A DNA stretch of 64,000 nt from Gammaproteobacteria bacterium (GTDB lineage: Bacteria > Pseudomonadota > Gammaproteobacteria > SZUA-152): positions 42,716-106,715 of the forward strand of contig JAKIUF010000009.1 in the NCBI GenBank assembly GCA_021647705.1, read 5' to 3'. The notes beneath the pieces are model-generated. The model did no database searches. It saw nothing but the letters and a program-made list of their open reading frames with translations, and was not told the origin of the DNA. Position 1 is the first letter of the stretch. Each line of letters begins with the position of its first letter. This document shows, one piece after another, positions 9,287 to 17,631 of this stretch. The position numbers and the translations under genes are program-made.

Positions 9287-10015
9287 ATGTACGTGTTAAA
9301 TCAAAAACTCCAAAAATTATTTAAGATACTTGGGTGCCCATTTTATACGCTTGCACTTGGCAGAGGTGTTGCGGCAGCTGTTGAACATGAGAAAATGCTA
9401 TCAAATTTGTCTAGTTCAGTGATTGTTGATGTGGGGGCAAATCGTGGGCAGTTTGCGCTTGTGGCGAGAAAGGTTTTTCCAGCTTCGTACATTTATTCAT
9501 TTGAGCCACTTGAAGGTCCCGCGAAAAAATACCAAAGTGTTTTTAGGAGTGATAAAAAATCTATTTTGTTTCATCAGGCAATCGGACCTAAAAAAGATAT
9601 AACAAACATTCATGTGTCAAAACGCGATGACTCATCTTCGTTGTTGCCGATAACTTCGACACAATCATCACTATTCCCTGGAACAGAAGAACGTGACATT
9701 GTGAAGGTTCAAGTTTCCCCATTGTGTGAGGTTTTATCAAAAAATAAATTACAAGGGCCCGCTTTGCTAAAGATGGATGTGCAGGGTTTTGAGCTTGAAG
9801 CTTTACGTGGTTGCGAAGAATTGATTGGACAATTTCGAGATATTTATGTGGAGTGTTCTTTTAGGGAGTTGTATAAGGGGCAGGCGATGGTAGATGAGAT
9901 TATTGAATATTTAAAGGAAAGGTCTTTTTTCCTGTTTGGTGTATATAATGTGTCTTATGATAAAAATGGCTTGGCGATTCAGGCGGATTTCCATTTTAGA
10001 TTGGTAACTGCCTAA
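9287..10015 (+). CDS. FkbM family methyltransferase
   Basis: A 242-residue S-adenosylmethionine methyltransferase. The SAM-binding motif is VDVGANRGQFALVARK (about residues 46-61), followed by SFEPL and the later LLKMDVQGFELEALRG block that defines the FkbM family. It likely O-methylates a sugar of the polysaccharide. It is the second family member in the locus, after the partial one at the window edge. The ATG at 9287 has only a weak upstream ribosome-binding sequence. It is followed by the decayed gmd copy, so it sits at a patch of past recombination. Confidence 0.82.
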   Translation: MYVLNQKLQKLFKILGCPFYTLALGRGVAAAVEHEKMLSNLSSSVIVDVGANRGQFALVARKVFPASYIYSFEPLEGPAKKYQSVFRSDKKSILFHQAIGPKKDITNIHVSKRDDSSSLLPITSTQSSLFPGTEERDIVKVQVSPLCEVLSKNKLQGPALLKMDVQGFELEALRGCEELIGQFRDIYVECSFRELYKGQAMVDEIIEYLKERSFFLFGVYNVSYDKNGLAIQADFHFRLVTA

Positions 10016-10090
10016 ATATATTCTACCGGCGGCAGCCAAAATGTTGTGTATGATTGCTGTAGAAAGAATACAATGTGAAATAAGAAAGCA

Positions 10091-10903
10091 CTAACAATGG
10101 GTATCGCAGGGCAGGATGAAGCCTATCTGGCGGGTTTTTTATTAGAAATAAGATTATGAAGTTTGCGGATTTAAATGTCGAGTATTTTTATTTAACTTTC
10201 CATCGTCAGGTTTAAACCACGGGCTTTAGCAGTGATACTATCTCGAAAAGACTGAAGAGGAGCATGGGTTGCAGATCATACAGTACACCAAACTAGAGTA
10301 TCTAGTTGTATGGATTACAAAAAATTTAAAATGGAACCAAAATCGGCTGCGTCATTTCGGCGACGCGTATTCGGACTTTCAGTCCGTTATTTAGGCCCAC
10401 TACCTTTAGACTGTAGTTGTTTAGTATGAATCCCGCGTCAAAAGGGAAGCTTTAGTCACCCGAAAAACCACGCGTGCCTTGCCGCGTATTAGTCTAGGGC
10501 TTCAGGATTGTCTTTGAATTGGGCAGCATGAAGCCTTTACGCTACTGAGACATGCGGAGGACTATCTGGAGATGCAGTGTAATATTGCAACAGGAGTGTC
10601 CTAAGGGTTTCTGTATTGTGCTCGGTGTGCGTTTTGTCAATGCAGCTTATGGGCTATCTGAGGGGGTCTATTCGTTGGCAGAATAAAGACGACGAAAAGG
10701 GCTGCGATACTGAAACAGATCATGCGCTATTGCCTTTGTTTCGCGTTATTTTTGGCCCACTAGACAGTGGAAACATTATTCGGTGAACCGACTGAAGTAA
10801 AAGAAAAATTAGGTCCGGCACATCGACGATTACATGCGAAGAAATGGTTCATGAAATGATGGAAAATGATCTTGAGTTGATAAAACGAGATACTCTAAAT
10901 TAA
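10091..10903 (+). pseudogene. Decayed second copy of gmd (GDP-mannose 4,6-dehydratase)
   Basis: This stretch has no long open frame but aligns by eye with the intact gmd at 12161. Bases 10091-10165 match the gmd 5' end (GGGCAGGATG then GCCTATCTGG). Bases 10427-10900 match its 3' half in order, including AATGCAGCTTATGG, GATACTGAAACAG and GAAATGATGGAAAATGAT. Frameshifts and stops are scattered through it, and the middle (10166-10426) does not align. The final 20 or so codons still read in frame and stop at TAA 10901-10903, overlapping the start of the next gene. It is a relic left when a second functional gmd took over, or of a duplicated segment. Confidence 0.85.
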
Positions 10904-12132
10904 TGAAAATATTAATTTACGGGATTAATTTTTCGCCTGAATTAACCGGTATAGGGAAATATTCTGGTGAAATGGCGGCTTGGTTGACCTCTCGGGGGCA
11001 CGAGGTTCGCGTGGTCACTGCTCCTCCCTACTATCCTGAGTGGAAAGTCGGTATAGGCTACTCTTCATTTCTCTATAAAATTGAAAGTTTGGATGAGTGC
11101 ATGGTGTGGCGTTGCCCTGTGTGGGTACCTAAGGCTCCCAATGGTACAAAACGAATCATTCACCTGTTAAGTTTTTCGGTAAGTTCATTTCTTGTTTTAT
11201 TGCGTCAAGCATTATGGAAGCCGAATGTTATTCTTTCTGTTGAACCCCCTTTGTTTTGTGCGCCGACTAACTTAATCGTTTCGAAACTTTGTGGGGCGCG
11301 CTCATGGCTCCACGTCCAGGATTTTGAAGTGGATGCGGCCTTTGATCTAGGTGTTTTGTCGTCGCCACGCTTGCGTTGCATAGTGTCAAAAGTTGAGCGT
11401 TGGTTGATGATCAAGTTTGACAGAGTATCGACGATTTCTGATCAAATGCTAGTGCGGCTTGGGTCCAAGGGCGTTTTGCCGGGGAAGCAAGTGTTGTTTC
11501 CAAACTGGGCTGATATAGACCATATTCGTCCTCTTGATTCTTTGAGCATATATAGAGGACAGTTAGGCATATCAGCATCGAATATTGTTTTTCTTTATTC
11601 CGGGAATATGGGTGAAAAGCAAGGGTTGGAAATCGTCGTTGAGGCGGCCCGCGAATTGGCTGATTGTAAAAATATTGTATTTGTGATGTGTGGGCAGGGA
11701 GCCGCATACAGTCGTTTGCGTGATTTAGCCAGTGGACTTGAGAATATACACTGGTTACCCTTGCAGCCTTTGGATAAGTTGAATGACTTGTTGAATATGG
11801 CGGATGTTCATTTGTTGCCGCAGAGAGCTGATGCTGCGGATTTGGTGATGCCTTCAAAGCTGACAGGAATGCTGGCGAGTGGTCGGCCTGTGTTGGCAAC
11901 GGCTTTTGAGGGTACGCAAATTGCGAAGGTGCTTGAGCCATCCGGTGTGATTGTACCTCCCGAAGATGCTGGTCTTTTTGCGAATGCGATGGTGAGTTTG
12001 GCAGAAAATACAGAACAACGTCAGCGATTGGGTGAAAATGCCCGAAACTATGCGGTAGAATTCCTTGGCCGTGATGCGGTATTGACTCAGTTTGAAGCGG
12101 CTTTACTGGAATGTATTTCTCATAAAGAATAA
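10903..12132 (+). CDS. wcaI: WcaI-like glycosyltransferase (GT4)
   Basis: A 409-residue GT-B glycosyltransferase. The N-terminus KILIYGINFSPELTGIGKYS and the APPYYPEW block are characteristic of WcaI, the colanic-acid fucosyltransferase-type GT4 protein. The donor-site region includes LYSGNMGEKQGLE and, near the C-terminus, MPSKLTGMLASGRPVLAT. It sits directly before gmd and fcl, which make GDP-L-fucose, consistent with a fucose donor; that is inferred from context. Its ATG overlaps the last base of the gmd relic stop codon, so it appears originally to have been translated downstream of that older gmd. Confidence 0.85.
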   Translation: MKILIYGINFSPELTGIGKYSGEMAAWLTSRGHEVRVVTAPPYYPEWKVGIGYSSFLYKIESLDECMVWRCPVWVPKAPNGTKRIIHLLSFSVSSFLVLLRQALWKPNVILSVEPPLFCAPTNLIVSKLCGARSWLHVQDFEVDAAFDLGVLSSPRLRCIVSKVERWLMIKFDRVSTISDQMLVRLGSKGVLPGKQVLFPNWADIDHIRPLDSLSIYRGQLGISASNIVFLYSGNMGEKQGLEIVVEAARELADCKNIVFVMCGQGAAYSRLRDLASGLENIHWLPLQPLDKLNDLLNMADVHLLPQRADAADLVMPSKLTGMLASGRPVLATAFEGTQIAKVLEPSGVIVPPEDAGLFANAMVSLAENTEQRQRLGENARNYAVEFLGRDAVLTQFEAALLECISHKE

Positions 12133-12160
12133 GTTTTAAACACTGGACAGGGGTTTTGGT

Positions 12161-13249
12161 TTGCCAAAAATAGCATTAATAACAGGTATTACAGGACAGG
12201 ATGGAGCCTATCTGGCGGAGTTTCTGCTGGAAAAAGGGTATGAAGTTCACGGCATCAAGCGTCGTGCATCATCCTTTAACACTGACCGTATTGATCATTT
12301 GTATCAAGACCCGCATGAAACAGACAGGAAGCTTATTCTGCATTACGGTGATTTGAGCGATTCAAGCAATTTGATTCGTATTGTTCAGCAGGTGCAGCCT
12401 GATGAAATATATAATCTTGGTGCGCAAAGTCATGTGGCTGTTTCTTTTGAAAGTCCGGAATATACCGCTGATACAGTGGGACTGGGTGTTTTGCGTGTGC
12501 TTGAAGCCATTCGTATTGCGGGGCTGGAAAAGAAAACCCGTTTTTATCAGGCATCTACTTCTGAATTGTATGGAGATGTCCGGGAAATACCTCAAAAAGA
12601 GACAACCCCATTTTACCCGCGTTCACCCTATGCGGTTGCCAAGCTGTACGCTTACTGGATTACGGTGAATTATCGTGAAGCCTATGGCATGTATGCTTGT
12701 AACGGGATTTTATTTAATCATGAGTCACCCATCAGAGGTGAGACTTTCGTAACACGAAAAATTACCCGTGCATTGTCACGGGTCAGCCTGGGACTCCAGG
12801 ATTGTCTTTATCTGGGTAATATGAATTCTTTGCGTGACTGGGGGCATGCGAAGGATTATGTGGAGATGCAATGGCTAATGTTGCAACAGGATGAGCCGGA
12901 GGATTTTTGTATTGCGACCGGTGTACAATATTCTGTGCGGGACTTTGTGAATGCAGCTTATGGTCACTTGGGAAAGTTGATACGCTGGGAAGGTGAGGGC
13001 GTTGATGAGAAAGGCTATGATACTGAAACAGGGCAGTGCATTGTTGCTGTTGACCCACGTTATTTCCGGCCAACTGAGGTGGAGACACTCTTGGGTGATC
13101 CAACCAAAGCAAGAGAAAAACTGGGTTGGGTACCTAAGGTTACCTTTGAAGAAATGGTGCATGAGATGATGGAAAATGATCTGGAACTGGCAAAGCGCGA
13201 TGCGTTAGTCACAGAACATGGATTCAAGGCATTTGATTACCATGAATGA
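12161..13249 (+). CDS. gmd: GDP-mannose 4,6-dehydratase
   Basis: A 362-residue extended short-chain dehydrogenase. The NADP-binding motif [14 protein letters not shown] opens the protein, followed by the family-specific [14 protein letters not shown] segment, a serine in STSELYG and the YxxxK catalytic pair in YAVAKLYA. It converts GDP-D-mannose to GDP-4-keto-6-deoxymannose, the first step to GDP-L-fucose. The start is TTG 12161, only 28 bases after wcaI; no ATG is available nearby. The stop overlaps the fcl start by eight bases. A decayed paralogue lies 2 kb upstream. Confidence 0.95.
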   Translation: MPKIALITGITGQDGAYLAEFLLEKGYEVHGIKRRASSFNTDRIDHLYQDPHETDRKLILHYGDLSDSSNLIRIVQQVQPDEIYNLGAQSHVAVSFESPEYTADTVGLGVLRVLEAIRIAGLEKKTRFYQASTSELYGDVREIPQKETTPFYPRSPYAVAKLYAYWITVNYREAYGMYACNGILFNHESPIRGETFVTRKITRALSRVSLGLQDCLYLGNMNSLRDWGHAKDYVEMQWLMLQQDEPEDFCIATGVQYSVRDFVNAAYGHLGKLIRWEGEGVDEKGYDTETGQCIVAVDPRYFRPTEVETLLGDPTKAREKLGWVPKVTFEEMVHEMMENDLELAKRDALVTEHGFKAFDYHE

Positions 13250-14183
13250 GTGCGACAAGATTTATGTTGCTGGCCATCGTGGCTTGGTGGGGGCGGCAAT
13301 CTGTCGAGTGCTCGAAAAACAGGGTTTTGGTAATATTGCCGCTCGCACCCGTGGCGAGCTGGATCTGACGAATCAATCAGCGGTTCTAACCTTCTTTGAG
13401 GCAGAACGCCCTGACTATGTGTTCCTGGCAGCAGCGAGAGTGGGGGGCATTCATGCGAATAATAGTTATCCCGCCGAGTTTATTCGTGACAATTTGCTGA
13501 TTCAGACCAACATTATCGATGCGGCCTATCAAAATGGAACCCGGAAGTTACAGCTTCTTGGTTCATCATGTATTTACCCGAAACTTGCTCCACAGCCCAT
13601 GAAAGAGGAGCATCTGCTCACCGGGGAGCTTGAGCCCACCAATGAATGGTATGCCGTTGCAAAGATAGCCGGTATCAAACAGTGCCAAGCCTACCGACGC
13701 CAATACGGTTTTGATGCTATTTCGTTGATGCCTACCAATCTTTACGGTATGGGTGATAATTTTGATTTGGAAAATTCCCATGTAGTACCGGCATTGCTTC
13801 GTAAATTTCACGAAGCCAAAGTGAGCGGGGCAGACAATGTGCAAGTTTGGGGAAGTGGAAACCCGCGTCGTGAGTTCCTGCACGTAGATGATTTGGCGGA
13901 TGCAGCGGTTTACCTGATGAAAAATTATAGCGATGAAAGTATTGTTAATGTTGGAGTGGGTGAAGATGTCAGCATTCGTGAACTGGCTGAATTAATTGCC
14001 AGGGTGGTGGAGTTTGAGGGGGAATTGTGTTTTGATGCTAGCAAGCCAGACGGTGCGCCACGTAAGCTGTTGGATGTATCGAAGTTGAATGACATTGGTT
14101 GGCGGGCCAAAATCAATCTTGGCGAAGGGCTTTCGAGCACCTATCAGTGGTTTCTGGATAATCAATCTACACTCAGGGTGTAA
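13242..14183 (+). CDS. fcl: GDP-L-fucose synthase
   Basis: A 313-residue epimerase/reductase that converts GDP-4-keto-6-deoxymannose to GDP-L-fucose in two steps with NADPH. Evidence: [14 protein letters not shown] at the N-terminus, [11 protein letters not shown], the LGSSCIYP catalytic serine block, and YAVAKIAG with the Tyr-Lys pair. The ATG at 13242 overlaps the gmd stop by eight bases and matches family N-termini. An upstream in-frame ATG at 13218 lies inside gmd and would add eight residues without support. Gmd and Fcl form a complete GDP-fucose module. Confidence 0.95.
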   Translation: MNECDKIYVAGHRGLVGAAICRVLEKQGFGNIAARTRGELDLTNQSAVLTFFEAERPDYVFLAAARVGGIHANNSYPAEFIRDNLLIQTNIIDAAYQNGTRKLQLLGSSCIYPKLAPQPMKEEHLLTGELEPTNEWYAVAKIAGIKQCQAYRRQYGFDAISLMPTNLYGMGDNFDLENSHVVPALLRKFHEAKVSGADNVQVWGSGNPRREFLHVDDLADAAVYLMKNYSDESIVNVGVGEDVSIRELAELIARVVEFEGELCFDASKPDGAPRKLLDVSKLNDIGWRAKINLGEGLSSTYQWFLDNQSTLRV

Positions 14184-14295
14184 CTGTAATCATATCCCAT
14201 AGTGTCAATTGTCAATAAATCATCATGTAGTACCAAAAATAGCACCAAAACAAGTATTGAGTGGGCTGGTATTTATTTCATACACACGCCATCAG

Positions 14296-14322
14296 GCTTC
14301 GCATATCTGGATATGACGAAGC
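14296..14322 (+). other. Inverted repeat between fcl and the priming transferase
   Basis: GCTTCGCATATC and GATATGACGAAGC form a strong hairpin with a two-base loop and one bulged base. No T-run follows, so it is not a classical intrinsic terminator. It lies 90 bases upstream of the chosen start of the sugar-phosphate transferase and could be a regulatory stem or the end of a small repeat. Nothing else is recognisable in this 228-base spacer. Confidence 0.4.
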
Positions 14323-14411
14323 TTTCATCGTGATAGTTGAGCTTCCGGTATATTCAGTCTACATTTAGTTACAATTATCGAGTTCGGAAGTTGTTAGGGA
14401 GCGGAGGTAAA

Positions 14412-15821
14412 GTGCTACCAAGAGGGTTACTGAAAGAGTACGCCAGCGTGCTTTCGTTTGTCGCGCGCGTATTTGACGTGCTTTGTATTTTGCTTGGGGC
14501 ATTGCTGGCATACACTTGGCGCTTTGATCACTGGCCGATGCCTGCCAATTATCAGATGGCCATTTTGCTGGGCGTTCTGTTTACCCTCATGTTTTTTTCG
14601 GTTTCCGGTGTCTATGGCTCCTGGCGTGGCAAGAGTTGGCTGCATCAGGCGCAAACAATTACGTTGGCATGGTTTAGCGTGGTTGCACTCCTTATTATCG
14701 TCGCATTTTTAACGAAAACCGGTACACTTTTTTCTCGCCAATGGATGGTGGTCTGGGTGATTTCTGCCTGGAGTTTACTGCTGTTGTTTCGTTTTTCGTT
14801 AACCATCATTCTTCGCGCCATGCGCAAAAAGGGCTGGAATCATAAACGAATTATCATTGTTGGTGCCGGTAGTCTGGGGCAGAGTGTGGCGCAGAATATC
14901 CTGGATGCTGATTGGACCGGGCTTGAAGTGGTGGGTTTTTTGGATGATGGTGAGTCCTTGCGTGGCCATTGGATAAAAGGTGTGGAAGTGTTGGGGGGTG
15001 CGGGTAAGGCCAATCTGGCGATACAGCAAAAATCAGCAGATGAAATCTGGCTGGCATTGCCATTGAAAGCTGAAGACAGAGTGAAAGAGATTCTGTACGA
15101 TTTACGGCACAGTACCGCCACCATTCGATTTGTGCCGGGTATCTTCGGATTCCGTCTGCTTAATCACTCGGTGACGGATGTGGCAGGAATGGCGGTGATG
15201 GATTTGAGTGCCAGTCCCATGGTGGGTCTTAACCGTGCCATAAAAGCGGTGGAAGACCGGGTGTTAGCACTGCTTATTCTGGTTCTGATCAGCCCGCTGT
15301 TGGCTTTTGTCGCACTGGGGGTGAAATTCAGTTCTCCTGGACCAATGCTTTTCAAGCAAAAGCGTCATGGCTGGGATGGCAAGCCCATCAAGATTTACAA
15401 ATTTCGTTCCATGGTGGTGCATTGCGAGGATGGAGACACGGTGACCCAGGCCCGGAAGTGTGACTATCGCATTACAAAATTCGGTGCTTTTCTACGCCGT
15501 ACCAGTCTGGATGAGTTGCCTCAGTTTGTGAATGTTTTGCAGGGGAAAATGTCTATTGTTGGTCCCCGTCCTCATGCCATCGCTCATAATGAGCAATACA
15601 AAGATCAAATTGAAGCCTACATGCTGCGCCACAAGGTTAAACCAGGTATTACTGGTTGGGCACAAGTGAATGGCTGGCGTGGCGAAACAGATACTCTGGA
15701 CAAGATGAGAAAACGGGTTGAATATGATCTGTATTACATTGAAAACTGGTCTCTGTGGTTCGACATTAAAATAATCATTCGCACGGTGTTTACCGGTTTC
15801 ACGAATAAAAATGCCTACTGA
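14412..15821 (+). CDS. Undecaprenyl-phosphate sugar-1-phosphate transferase (priming enzyme, WcaJ/WbaP type)
   Basis: This polyisoprenyl-phosphate hexose-1-phosphate transferase starts repeat-unit assembly on undecaprenyl phosphate in the inner membrane. The N-terminal half has about four membrane spans, the middle is a nucleotide-binding-like domain (RIIIVGAGSLGQSVAQ), and the C-terminal catalytic domain has LFKQKRHGWDGKPIKIYKFRSM, SLDELPQF and KPGITGWAQVNGWRG. I chose GTG 14412 because GGAGG lies five bases before it and the resulting 469 residues match the family; TTG 14337 would add 25 residues without a ribosome-binding site. The family resembles WcaJ (glucose-1-phosphate), but sugar specificity is not readable. 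Its end overlaps the VanZ gene by 11 bases. Confidence 0.88.
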   Translation: MLPRGLLKEYASVLSFVARVFDVLCILLGALLAYTWRFDHWPMPANYQMAILLGVLFTLMFFSVSGVYGSWRGKSWLHQAQTITLAWFSVVALLIIVAFLTKTGTLFSRQWMVVWVISAWSLLLLFRFSLTIILRAMRKKGWNHKRIIIVGAGSLGQSVAQNILDADWTGLEVVGFLDDGESLRGHWIKGVEVLGGAGKANLAIQQKSADEIWLALPLKAEDRVKEILYDLRHSTATIRFVPGIFGFRLLNHSVTDVAGMAVMDLSASPMVGLNRAIKAVEDRVLALLILVLISPLLAFVALGVKFSSPGPMLFKQKRHGWDGKPIKIYKFRSMVVHCEDGDTVTQARKCDYRITKFGAFLRRTSLDELPQFVNVLQGKMSIVGPRPHAIAHNEQYKDQIEAYMLRHKVKPGITGWAQVNGWRGETDTLDKMRKRVEYDLYYIENWSLWFDIKIIIRTVFTGFTNKNAY

Positions 15822-16263
15822 GCAGGATGTTCTTTTGGGGCGAAACACCGATTTATTATTTCCCGTAAGTCCGAACAGTTTCCAGTTACTCCCACTGTGG
15901 TTAACGATTGGCTGGGGCTTGATTGCGCTAATTGTCTATCTCTCCCTGACCGCCAGTCCGCCGGAAGTTTTTGAATTTGCTTTTGCAGATAAGCTGAAAC
16001 ATTTGTTTGCTTACAGTGTGTTAATGGGTTGGTTTACTCAGCTTTATCCTTCATTGAAAGCACGGCGGGTGTGGGCATTGGCTCTTTTCCTGCTAGGTGT
16101 GGCGGTGGAATTTATACAGGGCTGGAGCGGTTACCGGTTTTTTGATGTCGCCGATATGGCAGCGAATTCGCTTGGTGTGCTGCTGGGTTGGTGGTTAAGC
16201 ACCAAGTGGCTGGCAGGCAGTTTGTTACGTGTTGATAGTGTGCTGTCACGATGGTCGAAATAG
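15811..16263 (+). CDS. VanZ-like membrane protein
   Basis: A 150-residue protein with four hydrophobic segments and the VanZ-family landmarks: ADKLKHLFAY in the second part and DVADMAANSLGVLLG near the C-terminus. The family name comes from a teicoplanin-resistance accessory gene; the molecular role is unknown. Many Gram-negative members lie at the ends of exopolysaccharide loci, as here. The ATG overlaps the preceding gene by 11 bases, implying coupled translation. It is the last gene of the polysaccharide block and converges on the gene at 16337. Confidence 0.8.
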   Translation: MPTEQDVLLGRNTDLLFPVSPNSFQLLPLWLTIGWGLIALIVYLSLTASPPEVFEFAFADKLKHLFAYSVLMGWFTQLYPSLKARRVWALALFLLGVAVEFIQGWSGYRFFDVADMAANSLGVLLGWWLSTKWLAGSLLRVDSVLSRWSK

Positions 16264-16336
16264 ATGTTTCAGTTTGTCTGCAATAGTTCGCACATTTGAG
16301 CCCCAATCCAGCGCATACAGAATAGTTAGAAATGTT

Positions 16337-17533
16337 CTAAACATTGCTCAGGAAATGTTGAAACAGCTCAGGATTTTGTTGCTTGAGTTGGGTACGCAAG
16401 ACCATGGTATTGTCGCTCCCGCTTTCCGCACGGGATTGCATACGCTCCTGTTGTAGCTGGTACAGGGTGATATAGCTGGCAGGGCAAGCAACTTCGGACA
16501 TTGACTCAGGCTCAGGCAATTGTTTAATCAAGCCTGGTTTTGTTAACAACAGCCAAGCCGGAAAAGCCTGCACGGGCATTTCCGGTTCCAGTTCCAGGAA
16601 GTGTATCCATTGTTGACGCAGTGCGTGGTCGTTGCTGGATTCGAAAATATCGCATTGTTCCGGGAACTGCCAGCACAGCTTAAACCAGCCCAGCAAGGCT
16701 TCAGGCTTTTGGTGCAGGTACTCACAGGCCCGGGCGTGACGCAGCAATAACACAGCATCGGTATGCCAGTGAGACTCGTTTTCCACCGCATGACATACCG
16801 TTTCCCAATCCATTGACTGACTGGCGGTATAGCTGAGATGCAATGTGGGTTGTGCGTTTTGATAAGGCTGATCTTGCAGGGCGGCAGACAAACGTCGCCA
16901 CAGCGGAATCAGCAGGTTGCGGCTGTTTTTCCCCAACAGGCTTTTAGCCAATGGAATCAACGTTTGTTGCAACATCTGCATGTCTGTGGCGGCATCATCA
17001 GTCGGTGTGTTGAGGCCTTCTGCTGCTTCGACCAGATATTCCAGTTCACCTAAACGCACATGATCGGGTGCGGTGTCATAAAGCTGTTCCAACAAACGCC
17101 GTGACTCTGCGGGGTTACGATCAATCAACGCCTGGGTAATACCGTTAAACAGACTGGTGGCCGGAGCATCGGTGAACAGGTCCATTTGAGGCTGATCTTC
17201 AGGTTTATGGTAACGCTGATGGAAACATTGATTCAGAGTGTTGTTTTGACTGAAGCGTAATTGCTGTGTGTTGTTGTCAGACCAGGAATGGTAGGTAACG
17301 GCTTCTGTCTTCCAGCCCCGGCGTTGCAGATAGTCAGCGGCTTGCATCAATTGTTGTTTAATATGTTCATGGTCACCAAACAGCGTCTCGTCGAGATAGC
17401 CGAATTCGCCATTGCGCCAGGCTTCGTAGTCCGCATAGAGCAGGCGGCCTTCCTGTAACAAAAATTCCAGGGGTAAATATTCGCCTTGCTCCAGTAAGAG
17501 TTGATCAACCTGATGTTGGATGTCTTGAGTCAT
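16337..17533 (-). CDS. Uncharacterised protein paired with the SNF2 helicase
   Basis: A 398-residue, mostly helical protein that I do not recognise. There is no signal peptide and no membrane span, and it is rich in Gln, Leu, Trp and His. Segments such as PAESRRLLEQLYDTAPDHVRLGELEYLVEAAEGL look like helical repeats of TPR-like character. It lies 98 bases downstream of the SNF2/SWIM helicase on the same strand, so the two are probably cotranscribed. Its likely role is as a partner or regulator of the helicase; this is inference from position only. The reading frame is intact and codon use resembles the core genes. Confidence 0.7.
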   Translation of the reverse strand: MTQDIQHQVDQLLLEQGEYLPLEFLLQEGRLLYADYEAWRNGEFGYLDETLFGDHEHIKQQLMQAADYLQRRGWKTEAVTYHSWSDNNTQQLRFSQNNTLNQCFHQRYHKPEDQPQMDLFTDAPATSLFNGITQALIDRNPAESRRLLEQLYDTAPDHVRLGELEYLVEAAEGLNTPTDDAATDMQMLQQTLIPLAKSLLGKNSRNLLIPLWRRLSAALQDQPYQNAQPTLHLSYTASQSMDWETVCHAVENESHWHTDAVLLLRHARACEYLHQKPEALLGWFKLCWQFPEQCDIFESSNDHALRQQWIHFLELEPEMPVQAFPAWLLLTKPGLIKQLPEPESMSEVACPASYITLYQLQQERMQSRAESGSDNTMVLRTQLKQQNPELFQHFLSNV

Positions 17534-17631
17534 TGTGATGTGCTTTTTGAGAGAATGTTGATTTTGTTTCGGTATGTATTTTTACGCGGAACGCAGGAGC
17601 GAGGTAATGTCGCCATTTTTTTGTTGAGTGC

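Noticed and set aside
10166..10426. Middle of the gmd relic considered as an IS200-type transposase fragment
   Set aside because: A few codons (YTKLEYLVVWITKN) look similar, but the match is too short and frames break; left unassigned.
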